Positions 8,433-17,570 are shown, numbered from the stretch's first letter. The stretch is DNA of 64,000 bases from Hymenobacter polaris (GCF_012927305.1 NZ_JABBGH010000003.1:558001-622000); one strand, 5' to 3'. Translations and numbers: made by a program. Notes: generated by a model not told the origin, from the letters alone.

Positions 8433-9263
8433 CTAGCCGCGGGGCATGGAAGTGCCGGGCCGGCCAGACTTTACACTGCTGCGAAACATAGGGTCAACAG
8501 CTTCCATATCGAGGAAGTCGGAAAAGGTATCGCCCCGTAAGCCTAGGCGAATGGTTTCGAGGCTGACCACTTCGTTTGGCGAAATATTGCCTAGGTTCAC
8601 ATTGGCCCCTAGAAGCTTAATGAACCATACTTGCTGCGCCTTCTGCGGGGCTTCCCAAATGATGCGCTCCGACGGAATCTTCGTCAGAATTTCCTCTACT
8701 AGGCCCGAGCGCACCTCGCCCGTACTGCGAAACAAACCCACATTGCCGCCCTCGCGCGCCTCCCCAATTACCTTGATGGCGCCAGCATCCAGCTCCGACT
8801 GCATCTGCGAAATCCACTTGTAGGGCGGAATAATCTTCTCAGCGTCCTTCGAGCCTACTTCGCTCAGCACCTTCACCGACTTGCTTAGCTCTTTGATAAA
8901 CTCGCACTTGCGGTCGTGGGGCAGGTCGATGCTGCCGTCAGACACCTCGGCATATTCCAGGCCGAACTCATCCAGCAAACGGCGATAGTCGTCAAACTGG
9001 TTACGAATAATGAATGCTTCGAACAGTGTGCCCCCCAGGTATACCGGAATGCCCGCCGCTCGGTACGCGTCTACCTTACGCTTCAGGTTGGGCACTACGT
9101 AGGAAGTAGCCCAGCCAAGCTTCACAATATCGGTATATGGTGCGCCTACTTCCAGAAAGTCTTCTACTTCCCGCAGGCTGAGGCCTTTATCCATCATCAT
9201 GGTAAAGCCTTGTTCACGAGGCTTTTGCGTGCGTTCGGGGAGTTGCGAAATCGAATAATTCAT
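8433..9263 (-). CDS. Phosphosulfolactate synthase (ComA family)
   Basis: A 276-residue TIM-barrel protein of the family that joins sulfite to phosphoenolpyruvate to give 2-phospho-3-sulfolactate, the first step of coenzyme M synthesis in methanogens. Conserved segments include KPREQGFTMMMDKGLS, DIVKLGWATS, GIPVYLGGTLFEAF, EYAEVSDGSIDLP, IKVIGEAREGGNVG and EAPQKAQQVWFIKLLG. Homologues are common in aerobic Bacteroidota, which have no coenzyme M. A role in making cysteate or another sulfonate for sulfonolipids is possible but is inference. No other coenzyme M or sulfonate gene is nearby; the TPR gene lies upstream on the same strand behind a terminator. Confidence 0.85.
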   Translation of the reverse strand: MNYSISQLPERTQKPREQGFTMMMDKGLSLREVEDFLEVGAPYTDIVKLGWATSYVVPNLKRKVDAYRAAGIPVYLGGTLFEAFIIRNQFDDYRRLLDEFGLEYAEVSDGSIDLPHDRKCEFIKELSKSVKVLSEVGSKDAEKIIPPYKWISQMQSELDAGAIKVIGEAREGGNVGLFRSTGEVRSGLVEEILTKIPSERIIWEAPQKAQQVWFIKLLGANVNLGNISPNEVVSLETIRLGLRGDTFSDFLDMEAVDPMFRSSVKSGRPGTSMPRG

Positions 9264-9307
9264 TCAGCAGAACAGCGTTAAGAAATGAAAAGCTAGAGTA
9301 GCCAGCA

Positions 9308-9341
9308 CAAAAAACCTGCCCGCTCTTGAGAACGGGCAGGT
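9308..9341 (-). terminator. Terminator of the TPR gene
   Basis: Read leftward, ACCTGCCCG (9333-9341 side) pairs with CGGGCAGGT and is followed by a run of six T. It lies just after the stop of the TPR gene and before the start of the ComA-like gene, so the two are probably separate transcripts or coupled only by read-through. Confidence 0.88.
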
Positions 9342-9378
9342 GCAAAGCTACTGATGCAACGGAAACGGCCTGGCGGCG

Positions 9379-10782
9379 CTACTGCCGAAACTGGTCAATG
9401 AGCCGCCGCAGGGCTGGCTGCGTGGCCAACTCTGGAAAGTAGTCGAACAACAGGGCGTGCTGGTCGTAGTTCAGGGTGAGGGCTGTTTCCAACTCGTTGT
9501 AGGCCTCGCGCAAGCGGCCAGCCGCCAGCAGATAGGCGCAAATCATGTAGTGGAAATGAGCCTCGTGCGGGTGCAGCTCCACGGCGTGGCGCAGTAGGTC
9601 GATGGCTTCGCTGAAATGGCCCTGCTCGTAGAGAATGGCGCTCCAGCTTACCCAACCCGTAGCGTCTTCGGGGGCTACTTCGGTGGCTTTTTCGTAGGCC
9701 TCTAGCGCGCTCACAATGTTGCCTACCTGGTTCTCGGCCGCCCCTAGGGCCGCCCAATACTCGCTGCTGTCGCCATACAGCTCCACCGCCTTGCGGAAGT
9801 AATGCAGGGCCTCGTAGGGCCGCTCTTGCTCCTGCAGCAGCACGCCCTGACCAAACCAAGCTTCGTCCATGTTGGGGTTTATGTCGAGGGCGCGGCGGTA
9901 ATACTGCCGGGCGGGCTCCCACTCGCGCAATTTCTCGTAGCACTCCCCAATGTTGCACAAAGCTTCATCAGTGGGCTCGTTGGGCGGGTAGCTCAGCTCA
10001 AACTCGGCAATGGCGCGCTGGTACTTCTGCTGGCACACGTAGGAATCGGCCAGCCAGTGGTGCGCATCGTAAAAATCAGCTTCGATAACGATGGCGTACT
10101 CAAAAGCCGCAATGGCCTCGTCGTACTTCTCGCAGCGGTAGTAGTACTGCCCCAAGTTGTACCAAGCCGTGGCCGAGTACGGGTCATCATCGGTGAAGCG
10201 CTGGAAGAACTCCTCGTGCTCAACCAATCGTTCGCTGACTTCCAGGCAGTTGAGTAATTCCTGCACCGTGGTTTCGTTGTCGGGGTGCAGGCGCAGACTG
10301 TTCTTGTAGTGGCGCGCCGCGCTCTTATACTTATGCCAGCTTTGGTAGGCTAGGCCTAAGTTGAAATGAATATCCTCGCGGTCGGGGTTGCCGCTCAAGG
10401 CAGTCTGGAACTGGCGCACGGCCTCTTCGAACTGCCCGCGTTGGGTAGCAATAATGCCGCGCGTCACGGCTACGTCGGCATTGTCGGGCTCGCGGCTGGC
10501 CACGTCCGCAATCTGGCGCTCGGCCTCCGAATAGTCACCGCGCATGGCCGAAATCTGCGCCCGGTCAATTAGTAGCTCGGTCGAAAACGGATATTGCCCT
10601 AGGGCGGTGTCGCAGGCCTGCTGAGCTTTTTCGAAAGCGGCCGAGGTTACGTAGTGGTCAATTATTACTTCAAACTCTTCTAGGTCAAAAAAAGCCGCCT
10701 CGTTGTGAGCCAGCATTTGCTCGTAGCGCCGCACGGTTTCGTGGGCAGCCCGGGGGTCATCAAATGGTTCGTTCATGCGCAT
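9379..10782 (-). CDS. Tetratricopeptide repeat protein
   Basis: The 467-residue protein consists almost entirely of TPR helix pairs, about eleven, with the usual W-x-x-L-G-x-x-Y...A-x-x-x-F-x-x-A-L-x-x-x-P pattern (AWYNLGQYYYRCEKYDEAIAAF; SEYWAALGAAENQVGNIVSA; TGWVSWSAILYEQGHFSEAI). No signal peptide or membrane segment is visible, so it is probably a cytoplasmic scaffold. The N-terminus is acidic (NEAAFFDLEEFEVIIDHYV). I know no defined function for it. A variant -7 element (TATCTTTA read leftward, about 10817-10824) lies upstream, and a clear terminator follows. Confidence 0.88.
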   Translation of the reverse strand: MRMNEPFDDPRAAHETVRRYEQMLAHNEAAFFDLEEFEVIIDHYVTSAAFEKAQQACDTALGQYPFSTELLIDRAQISAMRGDYSEAERQIADVASREPDNADVAVTRGIIATQRGQFEEAVRQFQTALSGNPDREDIHFNLGLAYQSWHKYKSAARHYKNSLRLHPDNETTVQELLNCLEVSERLVEHEEFFQRFTDDDPYSATAWYNLGQYYYRCEKYDEAIAAFEYAIVIEADFYDAHHWLADSYVCQQKYQRAIAEFELSYPPNEPTDEALCNIGECYEKLREWEPARQYYRRALDINPNMDEAWFGQGVLLQEQERPYEALHYFRKAVELYGDSSEYWAALGAAENQVGNIVSALEAYEKATEVAPEDATGWVSWSAILYEQGHFSEAIDLLRHAVELHPHEAHFHYMICAYLLAAGRLREAYNELETALTLNYDQHALLFDYFPELATQPALRRLIDQFRQ

Positions 10783-10883
10783 ACTTACACGAAGGGAGGG
10801 CTGGCAGGACAGTAGCTAAAGATACGTGTTTTCTGGATTTGTGCCGTCCTAGACCTACTAGTTAATAAAACCTGCCAGCTAGT

Positions 10884-11897
10884 CTATGCTATAACCGTGG
10901 GCAGGGTAGCGAGGTTCGCCGCCAACTGCTGGGCGGCCCAGGCAATGGTATCGGCTAAAGGGATAAATTCTAAAGAGGTAGCTTTCTGTACTTTGCGAGT
11001 GTCGTAGTGAATAACTTGTCGGCCAGCCCGCGCCGTATCGCGGGTGATAAGCGGGCGCGCACCAGTGAGTAGCGCGCGCGCACGCTCCAAGCGCCAAATA
11101 ACTTCGGCGGCCCAGTTGGGCACGGCCGTAGTAGGGGGGCGCCGGCCTAGGGCCTGGGCCACCTGCGCCAAAAAGTTACCCAGCGGATAAGCGCCCCCGT
11201 TCAGAATATAGCGCTCGGTAGGGCCGGCTGGCAGCTCTAGCATCAGACGCAAAAAGTGAGCCACCACATCGCGCACATCTACAAAGTTGAGCACCCCGCG
11301 GGTGTAAAAATGGTGCTGCTCGTAGGCGTAGCGCAGCAGCCGAGTGCTACTGCGGTGCCAGTTGCCGCCGCCCAGCACCACCGACGGATTGATGATAACG
11401 GCCTGCAGCCCCTCGGCAGCCCCGCGCCACACCTCCAGCTCGGCCAGGTACTTGCTGGTGGCGTAGGCCGAGTGGCTGCCCCCTAGGTCCCAGGTGGCGG
11501 TTTCGTCGAGCATCAGCGGACCCGCTGCGGGGACTGCGGCTGGCTGGCCTAGCGCCGCCACCGACGAGACGTAGCCTAACCGCACGCCGGGCCGGGCCAG
11601 GCACACATCTACTACGTTGGCGGTGCCTTCCACATTCACTTGCAGCAAATTCTCCTCGTCTTGCGGCGCATACGAAACCAGACCTGCGCAATGGAAAACG
11701 TGCGTCACCTCGGGCGTAATGGCGCTGGCCAGCAGCAGCGGGTCCAGCAAGTCGCCCGCCACCCACTCAACCCCGGCAGGGGCTAGGGCAGGGGGCGTGT
11801 CGCCCCGGTAGAGGGCTCGCACCGGCAGTTGGCGCGCCCGCAGCTCGCCCAGCAGCTGCGCACCGATGAGGCCGGTGCCGCCGGTGACAAAAATCAT
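10884..11897 (-). CDS. NAD-dependent epimerase/dehydratase family protein
   Basis: This 337-residue extended short-chain dehydrogenase has the glycine-rich NAD(P) loop GGTGLIG at residues 6-12, an acidic strand end at GDLLD, the active-site serine in YVSSVAALG and the catalytic YxxxK (Tyr145, Lys149). NPSVVLGGGNW and FVDVRDVV are typical of the sugar-nucleotide epimerase/dihydroflavonol-reductase branch. The substrate is unknown. It starts 8 bases after the CpsB-type gene ends and closes the leftward polysaccharide operon, which makes a sugar-nucleotide or related substrate plausible. Confidence 0.86.
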   Translation of the reverse strand: MIFVTGGTGLIGAQLLGELRARQLPVRALYRGDTPPALAPAGVEWVAGDLLDPLLLASAITPEVTHVFHCAGLVSYAPQDEENLLQVNVEGTANVVDVCLARPGVRLGYVSSVAALGQPAAVPAAGPLMLDETATWDLGGSHSAYATSKYLAELEVWRGAAEGLQAVIINPSVVLGGGNWHRSSTRLLRYAYEQHHFYTRGVLNFVDVRDVVAHFLRLMLELPAGPTERYILNGGAYPLGNFLAQVAQALGRRPPTTAVPNWAAEVIWRLERARALLTGARPLITRDTARAGRQVIHYDTRKVQKATSLEFIPLADTIAWAAQQLAANLATLPTVIA

Positions 11898-11905
11898 GTG
11901 GCAGG

Positions 11906-12688
11906 CTAAAGCGTAGGATTGAGGAGTGGCAGCTCCAGCACTTTGCGGAAGTAGCTGGACGCGACGGTTTTGCGGCCTAGGGCCTCCGTGTGGCGCAAGT
12001 GGTGCGTATCCGTGCCTACGAAATCGACCAGGCGGCTATCAATCATTTTTTCCGCTGCCTGCCGGGCCGCGGGCGAATAGTAGCCAGCCAGCGAGTTTAG
12101 GTTGATTTGCAGCAAGACACCATACTCATTCCGTAGCTTCTCGATTTCTGCGAAGCGCCCATAGTAGTATACATAGCGCTCGGGGTGCGCCAGCACGGGC
12201 CGGTAGCCGGCCGCTTGCAAATCAAAAATGGTAGTGCGTAAGTTGAGCGGCTCGTTCAGAAACGACGTCTCGAAAAGCAGGTAGCGCTGCTCGCCGCCAA
12301 AAGTGAGCAGCTCGGTGCCCGCCGCCAGCTTGCGGCCCAGCCACTCATCGAGGTAGTACTCGGCCGCGCATTCTAGCTTTATATCCCCTAGGCCCGCTGC
12401 TTCAGCTGCAGTGCGCAACTCGGCCAGCGCTGCCCGAATACCCTCTGGCGTGTTCTTATAAAAGTCGCCCATTACGTGGGGCGTCATAATGAGCTTATGA
12501 AACCCTAGCTCGCGCAACTCGCGCAGTAAATCCAAGCTGTGGGCCACCGTTTCGGCGCCATCGTCGAGGCCCGGCAGCAGGTGCGAGTGCATATCTGTAC
12601 GCAACCCGGCCAGCGGCTGGCCAGTCATCAGCCCAGTGGCGGATGAGACTGACTCGCCCCCAAAAAGTTTCTGCCAAAAGCTTGCCAT
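11906..12688 (-). CDS. CpsB/YwqE-type tyrosine-protein phosphatase (PHP domain)
   Basis: The 260-residue metal-dependent phosphatase belongs to the PHP family that removes phosphate from bacterial tyrosine kinases in capsule synthesis. Metal-binding motifs are visible: DMHSHLLPGLDDG (His34, His36), IMTPHV, ECAAEYYLDEW, VLAHPERYVYY and FVGTDTHHLRH. Length matches YwqE/CpsB (about 255). It starts 9 bases after the stop of the Wzc-like kinase gene, so kinase and cognate phosphatase are translated together. Start ATG 12688 gives an 18-residue lead before the catalytic domain. Confidence 0.93.
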   Translation of the reverse strand: MASFWQKLFGGESVSSATGLMTGQPLAGLRTDMHSHLLPGLDDGAETVAHSLDLLRELRELGFHKLIMTPHVMGDFYKNTPEGIRAALAELRTAAEAAGLGDIKLECAAEYYLDEWLGRKLAAGTELLTFGGEQRYLLFETSFLNEPLNLRTTIFDLQAAGYRPVLAHPERYVYYYGRFAEIEKLRNEYGVLLQINLNSLAGYYSPAARQAAEKMIDSRLVDFVGTDTHHLRHTEALGRKTVASSYFRKVLELPLLNPTL

Positions 12689-12697
12689 AGCTATATG

Positions 12698-15211
12698 CTA
12701 ACTAAAAAGCCGCTTCATGCGCTGGCCAAAAGTGGGCTTGCCGGGTTCCGGCTCCTCATAGTAGCCCATGCCGTAGCTGCCATACCCGTAGCCATAGCCA
12801 TACCCATATCCATACCCATAGCCATTCGAGCCCTGGGCCTGGGCGTCATTAAGAACGGTGCACATGCGCCCAAACTGATTGTTGCGCATCAGGCGATTCA
12901 AGTTTTTGAGGAAAGTTTTGCGGGAATAGTTCGCTCGCACGATGTAAATAGGCACATCCGCCTTGCGCATGATGAGGATGCCATCGGTTACCAGGCCCAC
13001 CGGCGGCGTATCAATCATGATAACATCGTACTGCTGATGCAATTCCTTAATCAGCTGGTCGAAACGCGGGCTTAAAATTAATTCTGAGGGATTAGGCGGT
13101 GTCGGACCAGCCGAAATAAAATCAAGCGCCTCTACAGAAGTGTGCTGGATGCATTCGGCTGCACTATGGCGGTCAATAAGAATAGTGCTAATGCCACGCA
13201 CATTCTCAGCCCCAAAAGCTAGGTTCACTTTTGGCTTGCGCATATCCAGGTCCAGAATAATAACCCGCTGACCCGATAGCGCAATGATGCCTGCTAGGTT
13301 CACGGCCACGAAAGTCTTACCCTCGCCCGAGATGGTGGACGTAATGGATATAAGCCGTTTTTTATTCGATGGACTAATAAAGTCCAGGTTAGTTCGAATA
13401 GAGCGGATAGCTTCTGACACCGAAGCTTTCGGATTTTTATCCACTACTAACCGCGAGATGTCCATCGGCTCTTTTGCATATGTCGGAATTACCCCGAGTA
13501 CTGCCGCTTTCGTATTGCGCTCCAGCTCACCTACGCTGGTAACCGTGTTGTGCATCAAGTAGCGCCCCGCAATTAATCCTAGGCCCAATATCAAACCGCC
13601 AGCTAAACCAATAGCATAAACCAGCAAGCGTTTCGGTGAAATAGGGTCAAGAGGTGCGGAAGCTGAAGAGAGAACTTGGAAATCAGGATTAGTGCCTGCA
13701 CTGCTAATTTCGTAGTCTATCTGTTTTTGCAATAAATTTTGAAAAATACTATTGTACAAATCGAGTGGTCGCTCCAAGCGAGCTAATTCTGTTTGGATAC
13801 CGGGTAGCGAATGAAGTTTTTCTATTAATTCCGTATTCTGCTCATCAAGCCGGTCGATCTTTTTCTGCAGTAATTTACTGCTCTGCACTAATTGACGATT
13901 AACGGCTTGCTGTGTGGTCGCTAAACCAGCATTCAAATCTTCAACTGTAAAGGTTCCGCTTTTATAAGAGCGCTTAACACGCGCTATGTTCAATTGCTGC
14001 GCATTAAGTTGTTCCAAAAGCTGTACCAGTACCGGGTCATGCAAATCGGCTAGGGCCGGAATATTCTGACTGACCGTTTGGTCTTCGCGAATCGTAAGAC
14101 GCGCTTCTTCGGCTAACTGCTTGACTTCTTTCAATAACTGAATACCTTCTTCCAGCGTCAATCGTTGAGCTATTAATTCCTCTTGCTTTTCTCTGGTAGT
14201 AGCTAACTCGCCCTTCGCATCGTAGGTGCGGTTACGACCTACAAAACTCTTTAAGTTATTTTCTGCTACGGTCAGCTTTCTGCCATACTCTTGTAATTGC
14301 GTAGTGACAAACGCTCGTATTTTAGTAGTAGTTAAGCTCTTTTCCTCCAATTTTGCTTGGAGATAAACGGAGTCTAATGCATTTACTATAGCTACTGCTT
14401 TGAGACGATTATTGTCAGTAAAAGCGATTTGAATTGTATTAGCATTTGGATTTAATACTTCTACCGTTAGGTTAAGATTGAGATACCTGTCAATTGCAGT
14501 ATCATCAAGTAAAGTAAAATGATATGCGTTGCCAATTAGTGGTTTTGATTCCCCGTCAGGGAGTAAGCGCAGATTTATTCCAGGCAAGCGCACTAGCTGT
14601 CCAATTCCATAGGTGCCACGGATAATTTCTGCACCAGCAGTTATCGAAAGTTGATAGTGTTGGGTGTCAATATATTCTATTTCAAAATTATGATTATAAT
14701 AACCATCATCTGAAATACTGTATTCTACGCGAAAGGGAGAAGTATTAAATAATTCATTTTCGAGTACTGTTCCTTTGGCGTAATAATTTATATCCAGAGG
14801 TATTAGCTTTTTCAAGCGATTGTACGTAATTTCCGACTTAATCAATTCTATCTCACCAGCTAGCTTCGAGCTGGGACCATCCTGGCCGTTACTACCCGGT
14901 GCACCACCCAGCCCTAATACGGATGCGCTTTTCTGTTCGTCTATTTTAAGTACCGAGGAGGCTTTATATACAGGCTTGGTATAGCGTAAATACAGCCAAG
15001 ACCCGGTTATTCCCACTATGAGTAATAGCATTACCCAAAGTAGGCTTCGGCGAGCTACCAGCACCAAGGTGGTCAGGTCGAGTCCCTCACCGGCTTCTGT
15101 TTCCTCTTCAGTAACAGTTTGGCCCGTTGAGGAAGGCGTAGCATCGGCATTACCTGTCGCTGTAGCTTGGCGAATCAGTTCCTCTAACTCAGCATTCTCA
15201 CTCACAGCCAT
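12698..15211 (-). CDS. Polysaccharide co-polymerase / tyrosine autokinase (Wzc type)
   Basis: The 837-residue inner-membrane protein controls export and chain length of capsule or exopolysaccharide. A Wzz domain starts after the first transmembrane helix (about 53-73, LWVMLLLIVGITGSWLYL). Long periplasmic coiled coils (about 280-480) end in a second helix (about 535-560, LLVYAIGLAGGLILGLGL). The cytoplasmic BY-kinase has Walker A SGEGKTFVAVN, Walker A' VIILDLDMRKP and Walker B VIMIDTPPVG. The C-terminus is a Gly-Tyr repeat, the usual autophosphorylation cluster. It lies between the Wza-type gene (52 bases upstream) and its phosphatase (9 bases downstream). Confidence 0.95.
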   Translation of the reverse strand: MAVSENAELEELIRQATATGNADATPSSTGQTVTEEETEAGEGLDLTTLVLVARRSLLWVMLLLIVGITGSWLYLRYTKPVYKASSVLKIDEQKSASVLGLGGAPGSNGQDGPSSKLAGEIELIKSEITYNRLKKLIPLDINYYAKGTVLENELFNTSPFRVEYSISDDGYYNHNFEIEYIDTQHYQLSITAGAEIIRGTYGIGQLVRLPGINLRLLPDGESKPLIGNAYHFTLLDDTAIDRYLNLNLTVEVLNPNANTIQIAFTDNNRLKAVAIVNALDSVYLQAKLEEKSLTTTKIRAFVTTQLQEYGRKLTVAENNLKSFVGRNRTYDAKGELATTREKQEELIAQRLTLEEGIQLLKEVKQLAEEARLTIREDQTVSQNIPALADLHDPVLVQLLEQLNAQQLNIARVKRSYKSGTFTVEDLNAGLATTQQAVNRQLVQSSKLLQKKIDRLDEQNTELIEKLHSLPGIQTELARLERPLDLYNSIFQNLLQKQIDYEISSAGTNPDFQVLSSASAPLDPISPKRLLVYAIGLAGGLILGLGLIAGRYLMHNTVTSVGELERNTKAAVLGVIPTYAKEPMDISRLVVDKNPKASVSEAIRSIRTNLDFISPSNKKRLISITSTISGEGKTFVAVNLAGIIALSGQRVIILDLDMRKPKVNLAFGAENVRGISTILIDRHSAAECIQHTSVEALDFISAGPTPPNPSELILSPRFDQLIKELHQQYDVIMIDTPPVGLVTDGILIMRKADVPIYIVRANYSRKTFLKNLNRLMRNNQFGRMCTVLNDAQAQGSNGYGYGYGYGYGYGYGSYGMGYYEEPEPGKPTFGQRMKRLFS
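12778..12826. repeat. Imperfect 6-bp tandem repeat encoding (Gly-Tyr)n
   Basis: Read on the coding (minus) strand this is a run of GGnTAT/C hexamers giving eight Gly-Tyr pairs near the end of the Wzc-like kinase. Third positions vary, so slippage should be less frequent than for a perfect repeat, but a change in copy number would keep the frame and change the number of phosphorylatable tyrosines. Confidence 0.85.
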
Positions 15212-15263
15212 AAAGGTAATTTTTAGATGATACTAGGATATAAAAATTTGGTATTAAGTTTAT

Positions 15264-16271
15264 CTACCTTCTAACAAATGATATAATAGCTAGAAAAAAC
15301 CCAATAGAGCTAAAAGCAAGTGAGTAAACTGGTGCAGCATCAGCAAGCGCCTCTAGGAAAGGTCGACGAACGGGTTGCACATAAATAATATCATTAGGTT
15401 CAACCTGCAGGTTGCCACGTCGCATTCCCTCTATAGTACTTAAGTCAATAAACTGTACTTGCGGGTTTTTTAGGTCACCCCGAATAATGCGAATATTATC
15501 GACGCGGCCGCCGTAACGACCACTGGAACCTACGCTAGCATCGACCCCCCCCGCCAGAGCTAATACTTCCAGCAGGTTCATATTATCATTATTGAGCGCA
15601 ATAACCTGCCCGCCTGACGCCCCTAGGATAATAACGCGGTTGTTGGTAACAGCTGTACGCACAAAAGATTCCACATAGTACTTGTCGTAGCGTACCTTCA
15701 ATACGCTGTCAGCTTGCAGCAACGTAAATCCCTGTAGGCGTACCTCATCTATAATGGGAAGACGTACTTTGCCGTCGGCCTGCACTAAGTAGTCACTGCC
15801 CGTAGAGCCAGCCCCGGCACCAGTGTTGCGCCCCGTAGTAGCTGGCCGGGCAACGCTACCACCGCCACTTGGCGAGCCAAACGGCAGTTCACCATTGGGG
15901 TCAATCAGTCGTTCTCCTTTATTGGTGTACACCCGTACATTTAAGTAATCATTGGGCTGGATGCGGTAATTGCGCGAAGTGCGATTTACAGCCCGGCGCA
16001 GCCTAGCCGTATCTACCACGCCATCAGCTCCTTTTGTAAGACGGAAAAGCGTGCGCTGCCGATAATACTTAGTAGAAGCGCAGGAGGACAGCAGCCCGAG
16101 CACGGGCAAAACCAGCCAGCAGAATGTCTGGAGCCGGAAAAGAGGAGATACGCGGGAATAAAGCAAAAGAAAAGGCTGTTCAAGGAAAAACCGAGCCAGC
16201 TGGCCAGGTAGGCTGGGGCTGTGCGCACGGAAAAATGTTCCAAAAGTAACCCTGGCAGCGGCAGCTTTCAA
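15264..16271 (-). CDS. Polysaccharide export lipoprotein (Wza/OtnA type)
   Basis: This outer-membrane export channel lipoprotein has a signal sequence ending in a lipobox (LPVLGLLSSCAS, Cys near residue 64), a poly-export (SLBB) domain opening with NYRIQPNDYLNVRVYT, a second beta-grasp segment (VQADGKVRLPIIDEVRLQGF, VIILGASGGQVIALNNDNMN, LLEVLALAGGVD), the EPNDIIYVQPVR segment, and a C-terminal hydrophobic helix (YSLAFSSIGFFLAIISFV). The ATG at 16271 puts an unusually long stretch before the signal peptide, so translation may start at an inner non-ATG codon. It is the first gene of the leftward capsule operon. Confidence 0.9.
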   Translation of the reverse strand: MKAAAARVTFGTFFRAHSPSLPGQLARFFLEQPFLLLYSRVSPLFRLQTFCWLVLPVLGLLSSCASTKYYRQRTLFRLTKGADGVVDTARLRRAVNRTSRNYRIQPNDYLNVRVYTNKGERLIDPNGELPFGSPSGGGSVARPATTGRNTGAGAGSTGSDYLVQADGKVRLPIIDEVRLQGFTLLQADSVLKVRYDKYYVESFVRTAVTNNRVIILGASGGQVIALNNDNMNLLEVLALAGGVDASVGSSGRYGGRVDNIRIIRGDLKNPQVQFIDLSTIEGMRRGNLQVEPNDIIYVQPVRRPFLEALADAAPVYSLAFSSIGFFLAIISFVRR

Positions 16272-16310
16272 AAATCAAGCCGTTGCTCACCCACATGCTG
16301 GGCTTCGCCG

Positions 16311-16318
16311 TAAATTTG
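16311..16318 (+). promoter_or_regulatory. Promoter -7 element of the acyl-CoA dehydrogenase gene
   Basis: TAAATTTG matches the Bacteroidota -7 consensus TAnnTTTG exactly. A TTG at 16283-16285 lies 25 bases upstream, a little farther than the 20 seen elsewhere in the window. Its position between the candidate codons at 16283 and 16385 favours 16385 as the start. Confidence 0.6.
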
Positions 16319-16384
16319 TTTGGTAGCGCTAGGCCTTATTGCCAAGCTGCCAATACTCTTCCTTCCTCTTCTCTCCCCACCCAC

Positions 16385-17527
16385 ATGGAAGCTACCCTAG
16401 CAACCGAAAACCAAGAAATGATTGCGCAGATGGTGCGCGACTTTGGCCAGCAGCACATCAAGCCGCATTTTATGCGCTGGGATGAAAGCCAGGAATTTCC
16501 TCGCAAAGTGTTTCGCCAGTTGGGCGAGCTAGGCTTAATGGGCGTATTGGTGCCCGAGCAGTACGGCGGAGCGGGCTTCGGTTACCAGGAATACGTGACG
16601 GCTATTGCTGAGCTTTCAAAGCTAGATGGTAGCATTGGGCTGAGCATGGCGGCGCACAACTCCTTGTGTACTGGCCATATTTTGCAGCACGCTTCCGAAG
16701 CTCAGAAGTTGTGCTACTTACCGCGCTTGGCTTCGGGCGAATGGCTAGGGGCCTGGGGCCTCACCGAGCCCAATACTGGCTCGGATGCCGGCAATATGCG
16801 CACTACGGCCGTGCGCGACGGCAACGACTACGTGCTGAACGGAGCCAAAAACTTTATTACCCATGGCAAGAGCGGCGACGTAGCCGTGGTCATTGCGCGC
16901 ACTGGCGAGGTAGGTGACTCGCACGGGATGACGGCTTTCATTGTGGAGCGCGGCACGCCGGGCTTTGCAGCCGGGCGCAAAGTGGATAAGCTAGGAATGC
17001 GTGCGTCCGAAACCACGGAAATGATTTTCACGGACTGCCGGGTGCCGGCCGAGAACGTAATCGGAGAAGTGGGCGAAGGCTTCGTGCAGTCCCTTAAGGT
17101 GCTCGATGGGGGGCGCATTAGCATTGCGGCGCTTAGCCTAGGCATTGCGCAAGGCGCCTACGAGGCCGCTTTGCAGTATAGCAAGGAACGCCAGCAGTTC
17201 AATCAGCCCATCAGCAAATTCCAAGGCATTGCTTTTAAGCTGGCCGATATGGCCACCGAAATTGAGGCGTCCAGCCTGCTGACCTACCGGGCTGCCGCTC
17301 TTAAAGATGCGGGCCACAGCGTCAACCAAGAGTCGGCCATGGCCAAGCTCTACGCTTCCGAAACGGCCGTGCGCGTGGCTAACGAGGGCGTGCAGATTTT
17401 TGGGGGCTACGGCTATACCAAGGATTATCCGGCCGAGAAATACTACCGTGACGCCAAGCTGTGCACGATTGGCGAGGGTACCAGCGAAATTCAAAAGCTG
17501 GTAATTGCCCGCACCTTGCTGAAATAG
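16385..17527 (+). CDS. Acyl-CoA dehydrogenase
   Basis: A 380-residue FAD enzyme that oxidises acyl-CoA to trans-2-enoyl-CoA in fatty-acid or branched-chain amino-acid breakdown. The start at 16385 follows the putative promoter and gives standard family length. Signatures are GAWGLTEPNTGSDAGNMRT (FAD/substrate loop), FITHGKSGDVAVVIA, LGMRASETTEMIFTDCRVP, and the C-terminal QIFGGYGYTKDYPAEKYYRDAK... region with IGEGTSEIQKLVIAR. The catalytic base of the short/medium-chain type is expected just before the GGYGY-to-IGEGTSE section (DAKLCTIGEGTSE). The chain-length preference cannot be read. It is monocistronic and precedes rpsU. Confidence 0.93.
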   Translation: MEATLATENQEMIAQMVRDFGQQHIKPHFMRWDESQEFPRKVFRQLGELGLMGVLVPEQYGGAGFGYQEYVTAIAELSKLDGSIGLSMAAHNSLCTGHILQHASEAQKLCYLPRLASGEWLGAWGLTEPNTGSDAGNMRTTAVRDGNDYVLNGAKNFITHGKSGDVAVVIARTGEVGDSHGMTAFIVERGTPGFAAGRKVDKLGMRASETTEMIFTDCRVPAENVIGEVGEGFVQSLKVLDGGRISIAALSLGIAQGAYEAALQYSKERQQFNQPISKFQGIAFKLADMATEIEASSLLTYRAAALKDAGHSVNQESAMAKLYASETAVRVANEGVQIFGGYGYTKDYPAEKYYRDAKLCTIGEGTSEIQKLVIARTLLK

Positions 17528-17539
17528 AGCCGGCAACCC

Positions 17540-17570
17540 TTGCTACTAAGCGGCGCTCGACGTATCTTTG
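17540..17570 (+). promoter_or_regulatory. Promoter of rpsU-xerC-hpf
   Basis: TTG at 17540-17542 and TATCTTTG at 17563-17570 are separated by 20 bases, the spacing found in most promoters of this window. Transcription would start near 17577, giving a leader of about 30 bases before the rpsU ATG at 17607. Confidence 0.82.

Noticed and set aside
12778..12826. Regular repeats in the Wzc-like gene considered as a CRISPR-like or VNTR locus
   Set aside because: The unit is 6 bases, in frame and codes for a Gly-Tyr tail known in this kinase family. There are no spacers.
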